64,000 nt of DNA. It comes from Pyxicephalus adspersus (taxonomy: Eukaryota; Chordata; Amphibia; Anura; Pyxicephalidae). The translations under genes and the position numbers were made by a program. The notes beneath the pieces were generated by a model. That model searched no databases and had not been told where the DNA came from. It saw only the letters and a list, made by a program, of their open reading frames with translations. Shown here piece after piece: positions 23,062 to 34,867 of this stretch; the stretch's first letter is position 1; every line of letters starts with the position of its first letter. Where the stretch lies: assembly GCF_032062135.1 (NCBI RefSeq), contig NC_092861.1:137494078-137558077 (forward strand), in the 5' to 3' direction.

Positions 23062-23184
23062 ATGAAGATGATGTTTCCTATGATAAAAAATATGAAGATG
23101 ATGTTTTTTATGATAAAAAAATATGAAGATGATGTTTCCTATGATAAAAAAATATGAAGATGATGTTTTTTATGATAAAAAAAT
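23062..23184. repeat. Four-unit minisatellite with alternating A-B-A-B variants
   Basis: Units of 30-31 bp start at 23062, 23092, 23123 and 23154, each ATGAAGATGATGTTT plus a variable core plus ATGATAAAAAA. Units 1 and 3 have the core CCT and units 2 and 4 have TTT, so the array arose by duplication of a two-unit dimer. Confidence 0.95.
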
Positions 23185-24710
23185 GAACTCCAATATGTCC
23201 ATATGCCTTTCTTGTTCTGTTTTGGGGCTGCAGAAAGACCATATAATCCCCATGTACACATGGCGTCCACTTTGCATAGACCTAGCTTGATCTTGTCCCT
23301 CACCCAACCTGTGATTGGACAAATAGGAAGAAGCAGCAGACTGATAAACCCATCTCTCTGCTTTAGGCACTGCAGTTGCTGTTTCCTCTCCCAGTCGGAG
23401 ATCTGCTGTACATGGAATTACAAGAGACTGATACCATGTCAGATTCAACTAATAACACTATGTACTAAATGTGCTGGGACACATATAAATGAAATAGGGC
23501 CCTTAGCAAATGTAAAGCAGAGGCCCCAAATGCACAGCATTCTAGCTCTCTGCACCCCTGCCATCCCTGGAGGCCTTTGCCAATTGCCTATTTTGCCTTA
23601 GAACCAGCCCTAAGGAACTACTCTAATTAAAAAAATAAATAAATCCACTTCTCTCTAGTAAATCATCTTCTAATTGTCCCAGATAAAAAACTGCATTCTC
23701 AGAAAATGGGAGTCCAATTGATTTTATACCGAATAACAAAACATTTTTTACAGGTAGGCGATTGTCATCGTAGCTGCTTGAATTGCGGTCATTGTCTGCT
23801 AATCGGAATGTTGTTTTAGTGCACGCCAAGTGAACCTGTATTTTTCCAATACTAAGACCCCCATTGCTGAGGCTGAAAGGAGTCCATAAATAGCCCCCAT
23901 AGCGTGTCACCAGCTGGATGACATAAGAGCGGCCTTTGAATGGTGGTCTCTTGGGCAAAGCGCTGGCTCCCAGGTCACCTTGGACAGAACCTTTGGCCAT
24001 TGTGTAGACATCAGCTGGAGTGTCAGGCGGAGGTAATGGGAAGTTACTGGGAGGTGAAGTCTCGCAGTGTCTGCACTGGATTCTTGGTTCATGTTGCGGT
24101 TACAAAGACTATTGACTCCTTTGTTTTCTTTCTTCAAACAGCCCTTTTCCTTCCTTGAAAGGATGTGCCCATTTCTCTTCCTCGGCCGTTTTCTTCATGG
24201 GTGTCTCGGAGCTGGAGAATGTTTGTTTTTCTTCATTGATGAAATGGTCCAACCTGGAGAAACAAGCAGCATCTCTGCGTCACTGCATATGGCTGGGGGG
24301 GTCCTGGAGCAGAAGGGGTCCAGGGGAAGGAGGAGGACTCAGAGTCTAAATCTGGTAAATCGCACAGCATGGTCAGCAAAGGAAAAACACCAACAGATCA
24401 GACATGGTGCACAGTACAGACAAGGTCAAGTCCTGTCTGGAGTGCAAAGCCAAGATGTCAGAGTCTGCACAGGGCTGGTGGACATAATTCCATTCTTTAT
24501 TATCTCTATGTGATAGAATCAATTTTACTGCAGCCAACCAACCAGATTCAGGGGAATGAAAAATTCAACTGAAGCTGATTGGGTAAAGAACACACAAAGT
24601 ACTGTAAATAGTGTTACTTTCCTAAAACCCATTCTGTTTTTTTCTCCCACTCCCACAGCTGTCTCTTCCTGCCCAATCACTATTTTTCATGCTTTATTTT
24701 CCTGCTCTCT
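23185..24710. other. Unique intergenic DNA with one anonymous open frame
   Basis: The minus strand is open at 23623-24000 (125 codons, starting MAKGSVQGDL), the longest anonymous frame without N or obvious repeat content outside six3. I recognise no family, and a shadow frame overlaps it. The stretch 23740-24110 has non-repetitive, moderately CpG-bearing sequence and could instead be a conserved non-coding block. Confidence 0.35.
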
Positions 24711-24714
24711 CTCA

Positions 24715-24954
24715 GGACCTAATTTATTAAAGCTCTCCAAGGCTGAGAAGACACACTTTCATCAGTGAAGCTGGGAAGCTGGGTGATCCAGAAAACTTGT
24801 AATGGATCTGGTCCAGGATTCAAAACATTTGCATAGCAAACATAGCAATAGCAATTGACTTTGAAGAAATCCATTCCAGGTTTGTTGGATCACCCAGCTT
24901 CACTGATAAAAGTGTATCCTTTCCAGCCTTGGAGAGCTTTAATAAATCAGGGCC
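24715..24954. mobile_element. MITE, full-length copy of a recurrent frog family
   Basis: The left end contains TTTATTAAAGCTCTCCAAGG and the right end its complement CCTTGGAGAGCTTTAATAAA. The inverted arms continue through ACTTTCATCAGTGAAGCTGG and GGTGATCCAG, about 100 nt each with a short centre. A shorter relative is at 33704-33832. Confidence 0.85.
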
Positions 24955-25400
24955 TCTGTCTCTTTGTTCACTTGATCTCTTTCTCTCTCTGTCCCTACTG
25001 TCTTTTGATTTCTTCCCTTTATCTTTCTCCCTCTCGCCATCTCTTTTTCTTTCTCTGGTCATCTCTCTCTTGTCTCTTTTCTCTTTCTCCCCTCTGTCTT
25101 GCTCTCCTTGTCTCTCTCTGCTTTCTCTCTACTCCCTTTGTCCTCTCTCTCAGACTCTCTCTGTCCTCTGCTGTCTCTTTCTCTCTCTACTCTCCCTCTC
25201 TCTACTCTCTCTGTTCTCTCTTTCTCTATCCCAAACTTTCATTGCCTCTCTCTTCACTTGCTCTATCCCTCCCCCCCACCATTCTCTCTCACTTCTGAAA
25301 CTTTGCTTTCTTTCTTTCTTTCTTTCTTATTCCCTCTCTTCCTTGCTTTCTCTTGCTTTGCTCTCTTTTCTCTTACTCTCCCTCTGTTCAGATTCAGGGA
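24955..25400. repeat. Long polypyrimidine (CT-rich) tract
   Basis: About 450 bp of TCTCTCT/CTTTCTTT with few purines, starting at the right end of the MITE. The long serine/leucine-rich open frames here are products of composition. Such homopurine-homopyrimidine tracts can form triplex (H-DNA) structures (general knowledge). Confidence 0.9.
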
Positions 25401-26300
25401 AATAAAAAGAATATCTGTTTCCCTATTAGGAAGAGAAACCCTGCTACTAGTACCCTTGACCATGGAATAAATTCAATATTCTCCCCAGCAGAAGAAGTTA
25501 GGTGAAATATTCAATCATAGACTCCTAGGTCAGGAAATTCCTCTATTCTTTTTATGTCTCTGGAACAAAAAGTTCATTGAAATTTCCTCTAGAGAAAACC
25601 AAATCATAAAAAGTAAACTCACATAAAGGTTTAACCCTTTTCTACTCTATACAAAACTAAATAGTACTAATGAAAACATTATGTCTACACTTTCACCACC
25701 TGAAGCTGACATAAGGGAGGAGAATGTACATTGGGGTAAATAGTAATGAACCCCAAAGTAACAAGTCACAAGGTTACAGGTTGCAGTGTTTGCTGATTAA
25801 TGTGATACAAGTGTGCAGAGGAATCAGTGTCTTCATGTTTGTGCCGTCTGTGAGCCAGCGTCATAGTCCAGAAAGTAAATGAAGAATATGAATGATGCCT
25901 GAACAAAGATGGTTCTGTGCTACTAGAAGAATTAATGATGAGCAGATGTATCAAACCTTGAACATTTCGCTTTAGCATCCGCCATGACATTTACTGGCAC
26001 ATACACAAGATTTTATCTCTTCTTCATGGAAAAGTGAAAAATCGGCCCAGAAGTTCCTCCAACAGCTAGAAGTGCTTTTTATTGCCAACCCTTCTACTAT
26101 TCCAAAAATAATTGTTTTCTAGTTGTATATAAAATAAATGTAAAAAGCTTAAGGCAAATGATGTTATCAGTGCGTGTTAATATGAGAAAATCCTTTTTTT
26201 CCATGTGTAGATTGTAATGATATGTACATTACAGCGGCTGTAGTATTTGTTATATATAAATGTGGTTATTTCTGCTGTATTGCTCCTCATTTCTCAATAT
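25401..26300. other. Unique intergenic DNA, no supported feature
   Basis: AT-rich unique sequence without coding signal or recognised repeat. Confidence 0.55.
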
Positions 26301-26307
26301 AAATCAG

Positions 26308-26760
26308 TTGGGTTGATTTACTAAAGGGGTAGAGAATGTTCACTTTACAAAGTGACATTTTCTTGGTTAAAGAATAAACTGTACTTTGGAAGTGAAATAA
26401 AACATGAATTATCCACTAGAAATTCCACCACCATTCTTCATCCAGGGCCTCTCTCCCATTTGGAATAACAAAAAATGATCACCGCTGAATATGGAAGCCA
26501 CTGCCAGGTCTTCAGTGTTGGCTCTTCTATGGAAACCTAATTGCTGAGATGCTGGGAAGAGTGCAGCAGCTTTTGAATTTGATTCTATGAGGACAAGGAT
26601 GTTTTGGTGGAGGGTTTTTATTTTTTGAGGGGGAATCTTGGAGATATTCTGCAAAAAGCATCATTCTTGGCAGATGATTGGATAATTGAAGGGAACACAA
26701 CTTAACTGTATTCACTAAGCTTTGCCTTATTCACTTCCCAAAGTGATAAATCAACCCCCA
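26308..26760. mobile_element. MITE-like element with terminal inverted repeats
   Basis: Begins TTGGGTTGATTTACTAAA and ends AAGTGATAAATCAACCCCCA; the ends are inverted copies over about 14 nt, with further loose pairing inside. About 450 bp and non-coding. CAG precedes the left end and overlaps the right end, so the exact borders are uncertain. Confidence 0.55.
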
Positions 26761-27655
26761 GGACTAAATGTGCCTTTTAGATCTGATACCCAACACCTAA
26801 AACCTGTCACAGCACATTTTAGAAACCCAATCCACCATGATTGTGCCTGCAAGCTAACTCTTTAATAAGAGGTGCCAGGCAGGGCTGCCATCAGGAGGAT
26901 GGGGTACTTCTGTGCCGGGTCCCAATCAAGAGCTTTGCAATGCTGAAACTTTAGACATGGGGGATTCAGGAAATTTCCTAAGTATGGGGTCCAGAAATTT
27001 CTGATGGCGGCTCTGCTGCCAGCTGGCAAGAAACTTGAACGTGTTATAATAAAACTTTTTTTTTATTTTCTGAATGGGTCCTATGACACCCATACAAGTA
27101 ACAAGTGTGTAGTCCTCACTGGCATAGCAAAGCAAAGCCAGCAATAAATGCATTGTTCTATCTGTTCCTTACTCTGTTAACAACAAGAACTATTTACTAA
27201 AAAAGTTGAGAATTTGTACTGATAAGAAATGCATGTAAAGTAAATAATCAGGGAATTGCTTTTCTTGCTTTTTTTGCTTTTAATTGGATAACGGAACTTC
27301 TAAATCTTTACCTACCTTGTATACACATCCTTATCTTCTTTAATAAATCAGCCTCAATGTGCTTCTGTTGTTGTCAGTGTCACCTTTGGAGAGATTTTTC
27401 ATTAGTGATGAGAAATTATCCTCACCAGGTATACAGATGGCTATAACGTGACAGAGGTCCAATACCTTCCCCAATTTTGGCCACAATATTACTAGAAAGC
27501 CATGTTTTCAAATTTATATGGGCCTAAACAAATATTAGCAAGATATTTAAAGTCAAATAAACACATCATTGATCTGGTAAGGATCTGAAGTTATTAAAAT
27601 TATTATCCACTATTTATCACATATTATTATAATACTATATTATAATACTAAATCA
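26761..27655. other. Unique intergenic DNA, no supported feature
   Basis: No gene or clear mobile element. A short CAGCCTCAATG motif after TTTAATAAAT near 27350 resembles MITE ends but has no partner. Confidence 0.5.
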
Positions 27656-27659
27656 TTAT

Positions 27660-27955
27660 GCAGAATGGTGGTTTGGAGCTTAGCACTCTGGCCTTTGCAG
27701 CACTAGGTCCCAGGTTGGAATCTCGTCCGAGACATTATCTGCATGGGGTTTGTATGTTCTTCCTGTGTTTGTGTGGAATTTTCTCTGGGTACGTCCAACA
27801 TTGATCTTAGACTGTGGTAATGACATATGACTATGGTAGGGACATTAGATTGTGACCCTGTTTGAGGCACAGTTAGTGACATGACTATTGACCTTGTGCA
27901 GTGCTGCATAATATGTTGGTGCTATATAAATACTGTGTAAAATTATTACAGTATT
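27660..27955 (+). mobile_element. tRNA-derived SINE, near full length
   Basis: The 5' part has a B-box-like GGTTGGAATCT at 27713-27723 after TAGCACTCTGGCCTTTGCAG; the A box upstream is decayed. The middle has GGGGTTTGTATGTTCTTCCT. The 3' part has GACATTAGATTGTGA and GCTGCATAATATGTTGGTGC, then TATATAAATACTG. The same order appears at 36283-36605 (+) and 55742-56010 (-). Pol III origin is inferred from the box motif. Confidence 0.75.
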
Positions 27956-28199
27956 ATATAAACCCAAAGACTTAAGAGTGGTGATGGGAACAGAACTTTA
28001 TAATATATTCATTGTATGGGTCCCCTAAAGGTACAATAGAACAGGAAAAAAGGGGACATTTGACAATGGGGAGACTTGTTTTAGTGAATAGAATCCTCTG
28101 GAATAAGAAGCAGAAGGCAGGAGTTTGAACAACTCCCTTATCTACCCAATATTAAGAAATATTATTTCTAAATACACTTGAAATGCCATTGATTAATTT

Positions 28200-28760
28200 A
28201 CAAAACTTGCCTTCAAACACAATGGTGGACTGATCTGATGCTTGCACTACGTTCTTAGACAATACCATCACAAGCCTCCTCCACTATTTGAACCTGCATT
28301 TTAGGATTTCAGCTTTAATGGCCCTGTAACCCCCTTCTACTTTTAACAACAGAACATTAGAAGATAAGAGATTTTTAAGGAGAGTCACTAAGGATGATAA
28401 TGTGAAAGATCATAGCAATCTCTTATCAGCCTTGTTGTACAGTGTTACTAATCACATAATTACCTCTTTTATAAAGGTGTATGGCTCTGGAGAAGCAGGA
28501 GGCTGTCAGTGGCTGGTCTAACCTCAATTTTCACTTCACAAGAAAATCATTAGTACTTTCTAGCAAACCTTCCAAACATTTGGCACATGAAATAAGCACC
28601 TCTGCAGTCCATTTCTCCTCTGCTAGATGTAGTTAAATCGAACAATTGCTCTGTAAGCCCCTAATCGAGAAACATTAATGGGATGACTTGGCTCTGCTAT
28701 TGCTTAGGAGCAAATGATAACTTGTTTAAATCATACATTGGACTCGGGGCCTGAGAAACT
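28200..28760. promoter_or_regulatory. Candidate conserved non-coding element
   Basis: Unique block with CACATAATTACC near 28452, AATCATTAGTAC near 28544, CCTAATCGAG near 28662 and AACATTAATGGGATGAC near 28671. There is no tandem repeat or transposon, and open frames are short. Homeodomain-type cores and sequence complexity are the only grounds. Confidence 0.45.
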
Positions 28761-29635
28761 TTATGACAAGTGATTGAGATTTATGTAACATATGCGGGGG
28801 ATGATGAAATGCAAAAACTTTGGATTGTGGATTTAAATGGTGAACGGTGCTGCTGCTTTTTTTATGTTGTATCAGGGATTTCAAACTTAAAGCCCATAAA
28901 GCTGCCATGGAGAGGGGTGGTAAAGCCTGTTAGGGTCTGCAAAGAGTTGCTAAAAAATCTTCCTGCTTTATCCATTGCCCCTCATACACATATTACAGTT
29001 TAGGGCTAATTTCTTCCAGTCACATACCTATAGGTCCACCTTGATGGAGATGGGATAAGAAGCATTGGCACAAATGTTGATGTTGTGTTTTTGGATGCCT
29101 TGATTAGTTTTGCCAAGTTAGCATTTGCATGGTGTGATTGTGACCCAGTGACTGGTCATCAATGTTACTTCTATTATAAATGTTCAGAGTATATTAGGGG
29201 GGACATTAAAAAGGGTGGCATTGTTAGATATGAAACAGGTAACTGGAAATCCATGCTGGGTGCCAAAGTAAAAAATCCCTAATGACTGGGTTATTTAGCT
29301 ATGGGGCTCAGAAATTTCTAGCTATGCCCCTGGATGCAAACTGGAATATTATTAGTGGAAATGGACAATGCTGCAGTTTTTGAATATTACATTTTAAAGG
29401 TCTATTCTGGTCAAGAAGCAATAAATCATATTTCTTTTTGTTTTAAATTTGATGTGCTTCGTTGTACTAATAAGCACTTGACATGATCATACAGGTACTT
29501 CCATTATACAAACACCACCCATAAAGGAACACGATCAACAGACTGCAGTCCTGCCTAAATGCATTGTTGAAAAGGTTTATGAATCTAGAAGCAGAGGATC
29601 ACTAACAATTAAAATGCTATAGGAAACTGAACAGT
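28761..29635. other. Unique intergenic DNA, no supported feature
   Basis: Two plus-strand open frames of 65 to 77 codons (28770-29003 and 29085-29282) show no recognisable domain and no coding-like composition. Confidence 0.5.
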
Positions 29636-29639
29636 TTTT

Positions 29640-30120
29640 ATTGATTTTTTTTTTACCTTGGCACTGTGGTGTTCTAGAATCCATCATCAATTCACTGATT
29701 ACATTTTCTTGTTACTTATAATTGCTCCTTTATCTCCAATGAAATTAGTGACTTTTCTTTGAATGTAATGAATCATTGTTTCATTGTTATTTGGTTTTCT
29801 GCAATTGAAAGCAGTAGTTAATATTTAGGGTCCTTTAATACCCAGAGTGTGAAACCATGTGGCTTACCACACCCAGGCGCAGAGCAACAGCTTGCTGTGT
29901 GCCTGGGAGCAATAAACTGCACCACAGGTAACCAGCTTTGCATGGCTGCAGCATGAATATTCAAACAGCTACCGTGCAACCAAAAGTGAATTAAAACTTT
30001 TGGGAACTGTGCAGCTATCTGTTGAATCTGCGTTCAGCCACGTCCAAAAATACCCAACCATTCCCATTCACTTGAATGTGAGCAGATGGGACCTCGGTAA
30101 AGCCAACAGAAGAATCATAC
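29640..30120. promoter_or_regulatory. Candidate conserved non-coding element
   Basis: Unique sequence with TTATAATTGC, TGTAATGAATCATTG and a TTTGCATGGCTGCAGCATG palindrome-like octamer region near 29937, the octamer being POU/SOX-like. No repeats seen. Function is inference. Confidence 0.35.
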
Positions 30121-30659
30121 AGCTCATTGCATGTCAGGAATGACCCTAACTATCCTTAAAACATTGACAGCCTTTCATACTTACCCAATTTTTTTCAGTA
30201 GTTACCCCTCATAGGAGCAATATGAATCACTTTGTATGGTGAAAAGCTACTGGCCTATTTTTTTTGCATGCAAAGATTTAACAAAAAACATTGACAGATC
30301 TTCTCACAGCAGACCCATGGACTTCAGTTTATTGATTGTAATTGTTGACAACAAACAAGATAACAATCTAGTGATATGGAGGTGAGAATGGCTGTACAGG
30401 CTGCTAATGACTGAAAACAACAATTAGAGCACTTGTAATGTACAGTGAAAGTGATGAAGAGCTGGGAATCACAATATCACACTTAAGTCCTATACATTTG
30501 CACTTCTGTATTTTACTTATTCATCTGGGATTTAGAAGCAATTGTCAACACGGACAAGTAATGTACCTCTGATCCATCACTTACTAGGAAACCAGAGTGA
30601 TGGCTTCTTTCTCACTCTCCATCTACACATTTAATCCTTCTACAAATGTGGCTGTCAGT

Positions 30660-31170
30660 AAACTATAAAACCTCTGAGTAGTGTTGGGTCTTTCCTGACA
30701 CCGGATCCCCCATGCCTGTTTTAAGAGGGTGGCACAGAAAGTATTTAAGCCAGTTGATTACTATTTTAGCCAGTTAACAAGCAATGGCAACCCCATGTCT
30801 GGTGGCGGTGCCGGTTAGCTGCACACGAACGCTAAAGTAATATCTGAACAGGCTGTAGTGTGGATTGCTGCTTATTAAGAAGATTTTTAATTTCATGGAC
30901 AATTATCTGGATTTATCCTTTTGTTGGGATGTTGCTGGTTGAGATCATAGCTGACACTGTTCTTGGGTTGATGATATCATTGTTTCTACATTGCAACATA
31001 AACTTGCTGCCTCCTTTTTTTCGACTACTGGGTGTTCTACCCTGATATGTTGTTATTTATCCCCTGAACAAGCATTTATATCCGTGAAACGCGTCAAGAC
31101 CAAAAGAATGTTTTTTAATAGTTGAACATTGGTATATGAAGTGAGGTCCATGGTGACTACATTGCACTAT
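30660..31170 (+). mobile_element. Amphibian repeat fragment carrying the GAAACGCGTC motif
   Basis: Contains CCCCTGAACAAGC followed 12 bp later by GTGAAACGCGTCAAG at about 31083-31097. A similar CCTGAGGAAGCC ... GAGAAACGGGTCGGG pair occurs at 49670-49700. I recall this paired motif as common in amphibian repeats. Boundaries and class are not clear. Confidence 0.45.
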
Positions 31171-31639
31171 AATTGGACTTTTTATTCTTTTATATGATGT
31201 GTCACAGCAGATATCTTCTTTATAAAACTGCCATTGTGCTGTCAGGTTTCATCATTGGAAACATTTTATGCAGTGGCAGTACCTGCGCTATCCATCCTTT
31301 CAAGAATCTCCTACAGTGTGCCGGCAAAAGGGTTTCCAGTACGTTATGGGCTTTAAAAAGCTCTTTTTTCATTCACCAGATCACGTGCTTGTTGTGCCAT
31401 TGGTGGCCATGTAATATGCAAAGGAAATGCTTCAGAATGATACTTGTTACAATGGAATGACATCTTGTCCATGTGGCCAGGGAAGGAGCAACAAATGGAA
31501 ACAGATGCAGTGTAAAGCAATTAAAAAAGCCAACCAATATTTAAAAAAAAAACACAAACACCAGAAGATTCACCTGGAAAAAAAAGTTTGGTGAATGTCA
31601 TAATACCTGCTTTATAAATCTTTTGTACTTGTGGTCAGT

Positions 31640-31890
31640 AGTAGGAGGATAATGCCCCATTATTGGTGCCAATAGACAGAATAGTGTTCTGTAATTGGTT
31701 TTCATATGAGGAAACATTTTTTATGATTTTGTGATTGGGAGGAATTGTGACCATTGTTGGTGTCAGTGGGAGCAATTATTCCTCATCATTAGTGTCTAAT
31801 CATTGGTGTTGGTGGAAAACCAGTGGCCCAAGGTCCAGATAAAGGCAAGCAAAGGGCCAAAGATTGAAGGCCACCAAGAATAATAATTTT
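31640..31890. mobile_element. Probable hAT-like non-autonomous fragment
   Basis: Repeated short phrases (CATTATTGGTG, CCATTGTTGGTG, TCATTAGTGTC, TCATTGGTGTTGGTG) resemble internal repeats of the element at 45200-45480. It ends with GGGCCAAAGATTGAAGGCC. No clean ends can be marked. Confidence 0.4.
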
Positions 31891-32470
31891 TTATTTAAAA
31901 CATATTTTCATTTTATGATAACACAAAGAAAGCTTTTCCAATATGTCACATATAAAAGTCTTCAAATATTAGGTAGAGCTTCATTTTTTTTTATAACTTC
32001 TATAATCTAGTCCAATGATTGTGTGCTGTCCTTTTAAAGTTCAGGGCAGTCCACAAGAAAAGAGCCATTATGATCCAGAAAAAAAGAGTGACTTCATGTT
32101 CCAGGTATAACAGACGGTGTGACACTGACAGCAAGAACTTCAAATTATATGTCACATCAATCGGCTGCTTCTTTTCAAGCCAAGGAAAGTTCTATAGGGG
32201 AGGATGTATCCTCTGGTAAATAATGGTATTTAATTCTGGAGTTCTGTTGACTTATTCATTTTAAAATTATCATTTGTACTTTTTCTTCTCGCCTTTTTTT
32301 TTTCAAGGGTGGCAATCTTATCGAGCTAAGTCTCCTAAGCCTTGTTATCTGTTTCTATTTCCCAGAATAAACAAAGCACTCAGGGAGAGAGGAAAATAAC
32401 TTTCGCCAAATCTATTGTTTTCTCAACGCCTTTGGTCTTTGCTGTTGTTATTCAGTTTTGTAGATAACAA

Positions 32471-32493
32471 GCAAAAAAAAAAAAAAAAAAAAA
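32471..32493. repeat. Poly-A run
   Basis: About 22 uninterrupted A residues in otherwise unique DNA. No flanking target duplication could be found, so a retroposon tail is not demonstrated. The stretch 31891-32900 otherwise holds nothing I can support. Confidence 0.8.
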
Positions 32494-32903
32494 ACATAAG
32501 CAACAAAACTCCAAAACTTTCAATCTTTATTGATTGTAGCCACAAAGGTTTGTACAAACAGAGGAATAACACAGTGGGGCCTGGAGATTTTCTGTTCATG
32601 GGGCCCAAATCCCTCCAGCATTGCAATTCAGGATCAGCACATAATGTGAATACATTTTGCAATGTGCGGGTCATTGCATTGTGCAGATAGACGGTACAAG
32701 GCCTCTTCTCCTGTATGAATCTCAATGTAGGGACAATCATCTATAAAGTACATTTAGAAAGTATACACTGATGAACCCACTTAGGGAACTAATGCATGAC
32801 CTTTGATATTATAAAACCATAAGGGGAGCCACTTCTGCCATCTAAGTCTTGATAGCGCTCCTTATATTGAAAAATGACAAGTATACTTCATGCATCTATC
32901 TCT

Positions 32904-34080
32904 CGTTCTTGCTTTTATACTTAGTAAAACATGAAGTGTATGAATGCATACATATTCACTTAATGTGTCTATAGAATGATAAACATTTATTATTATGCAA
33001 GAATATGAATCTCTGTGGCTCTATGTCTTCACACATACAACTTTTTCTGTATATTTGCCATGTGTGCTTTTTTTGTATTGTTTTGAGTGTTTTTTCTGTA
33101 TATTTGTTTGTGCTTGTTTTGTGTATTTTGTTACATTATGTTCTACATATCGATTATATGTATTTGTGTTGTATTTTTGTTATGTGTGCTTGTTCTATAT
33201 TTTTGCTTTGTGTGTTGTTTTTGTATATTGGTTACATGTGCTTGTTCTTTATATCCTTTATTGTTCGTGCTTTTATACTTAGTAAAACATGAAGTGTATG
33301 AATGCATACATTTTCACCTAATATGTCTATAGAAAGATAAACATTTATTATTATGCAAGAATTTGAATCTCTGTGGCTCTATGTCTTCACACATACAACT
33401 TTTTCTGTATATTTGCCATGTGTGCCTGTTTTGTATTGTTTTTAGTGTTTTTTTTCCTGTATATTTGTGCTTGTTTTGTGTGTTTTGTTACATTATGTTC
33501 TACATATCTATTATATGTATTTGTGTTGTAGTTTTGTTATGTGTGCTTGTTACATATATTTGCTTTGTGTGTTGTTTTTGTATATTGGTTACACGTGCTT
33601 GTTCTTTATATCTCCTTTCTTGTTCGTGCTTTTAAACTTTTTTACTTTTACAGTTTTACACATTAAAACATGAAGTGTATGAATGCTTCCTTTTTCACCC
33701 AATAGGCCTGATTTATTAAAGCTCTCCAAGGCTGGTGAGGATACACTTTCATCAGTGAAGCTGGGTGAGCCAGCAAACCTGGAATACATTTCTTCAAGGT
33801 CATGCTTTGCTGGAGCTTTATTAAGACAGGCCAATCTGTCTAAAGAAAATAAACATTTATTATGATGCAAGAATATGAATCTTAGTTGCTCTATGTCTTT
33901 ACACATACAACGTCTTCTGTATTCATTCTGTACATTTATGTGTGCTTGCTCTGTATATTTGTTTTGTGTGTTTTGGTTCTGTATATGAGTTTCATGTGCT
34001 TGTTCTGTATTTTTATTACAAGTGCTTATTCTTGATTTTTTCTTATGTATGACTGTTCTGTATTTCACATTTTTCACATT
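32904..34080. repeat. Triplicated tandem segment, unit about 360 bp
   Basis: The landmark ATGAAGTGTATGAATGC occurs at 32931, 33289 and 33670. Each is followed by a TAAACATTTATTAT block, GCAAGAATNTGAATCT, GCTCTATGTCTTCACACATAC and a TGTATATTTG/TGTGCTTGTT-rich tail. Units 1 and 2 are about 95 percent alike by eye; unit 3 is more diverged and split by a MITE. The cysteine-rich open frames come from the TGT-rich tail. Confidence 0.9.
33704..33832. mobile_element. Short MITE inserted in the third tandem unit
   Basis: Begins AGGCCTGATTTATTAAAGCT and ends AGCTTTATTAAGACAGGCC. Units 1 and 2 of the surrounding triplication lack it and read AAT at the junction. The element is flanked by AAT at 33701-33703 and 33833-33835, consistent with a 3-bp target duplication. 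The sequence is a deleted relative of the MITE at 24715-24954 (shared ACTTTCATCAGTGAAGCTGG). Confidence 0.85.
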
Positions 34081-34293
34081 ATTTCAGGTATATTTAGGTA
34101 TATTTGCTATGAGCATTTTAACATTTCATGTATACAGTTCTTTATCCGATGACCATCTTTTCATTCTTGAAATTGATTTATGCTATTTAACTAAAACCTA
34201 AAGCATTACCTTTATCATCCTTCATATACCCGTATTTTTTGTATTCTCATATTTTCAATTATATTCCTGTTGAATTCAATGATTTCTTCTCTG

Positions 34294-34554
34294 TTAGGCT
34301 TTGTACACTGGCTGGAAATCAACCTTCATGATTGTTTCCAGTGACAGATGAGTGAATAAACACTGTGCACACAGCACCATTCCTCTCTATGTAGAGGGGA
34401 GAGGATGAACGAGCAGCACCCTAGGTGCTCCCCAACATTGACAATCATTCATAGCGATCATTCATAATTGTTGTTTATGAACAATGTCAGACAACCGCTG
34501 TACACATGTCAGCATGATCCCGATTTTGTCTCATCTGATGTGTACGCAGTCTTA
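34294..34554. mobile_element. MITE with TTA-type ends
   Basis: Begins TTAGGCTTTGTACAC and ends GTGTACGCAGTCTTA, inverted copies with two or three changes. The inner sequence has ATTCATAGCGATCATTCAT-like short palindromes. The style of ends matches the element at 43450-43773. A three-base TTA/TAA at the borders would suit PIF/Harbinger (inference). Confidence 0.7.
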
Positions 34555-34867
34555 CCTTGTTACTGTACAGATCTGTCTAAAGGCAGCTGCACATAATTTG
34601 ATCATATATGGGCTTTAGATCAATTTCTGGCAATTTGATTGTCTGAGACCGAATTTTCTCAAATGTTCCTTATTGATCACCTGTGTGTCGGACAACTGAT
34701 TGTAATACAGAATGATAAAAATTACTGTTTTCAAAGGATCATTCTGATTGTATTGTCAGTCAATACAATATGTGTTGCATTGCGTGGCATTGATAGGTTC
34801 TCTTTAAATAAAGCATACCTAATATCAGAATTTTCACTTTACATAAAAGGGAAGACGACCCTTTAAT

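Noticed and set aside
24855..25470. Overlapping leucine/serine-rich frames of up to 158 codons
   Set aside because: All three plus-strand frames are open because the tract is polypyrimidine, not because of selection.
27713..27723. tRNA gene suggested by a B-box-like motif
   Set aside because: No tRNA cloverleaf follows; the motif belongs to a SINE with further copies in the window.
31242..31250. Second exact TCAGGTTTC SIX site
   Set aside because: It lies in repeat-like DNA without other regulatory signs, and one such match is expected by chance in about half of windows this size.
32520..32760. Unique block with several TGCAATGTG/GCATTGTGC words
   Set aside because: Possible conserved element, but weaker than the listed candidates and next to a poly-A run; not enough to call.
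32995..33673. Cysteine/valine-rich, membrane-like short frames
   Set aside because: They repeat with the tandem units and arise from TGT-rich DNA.
33589..34077. 162-codon minus-strand frame
   Set aside because: It runs through a MITE and the third tandem unit; part of its sequence is the MITE itself.
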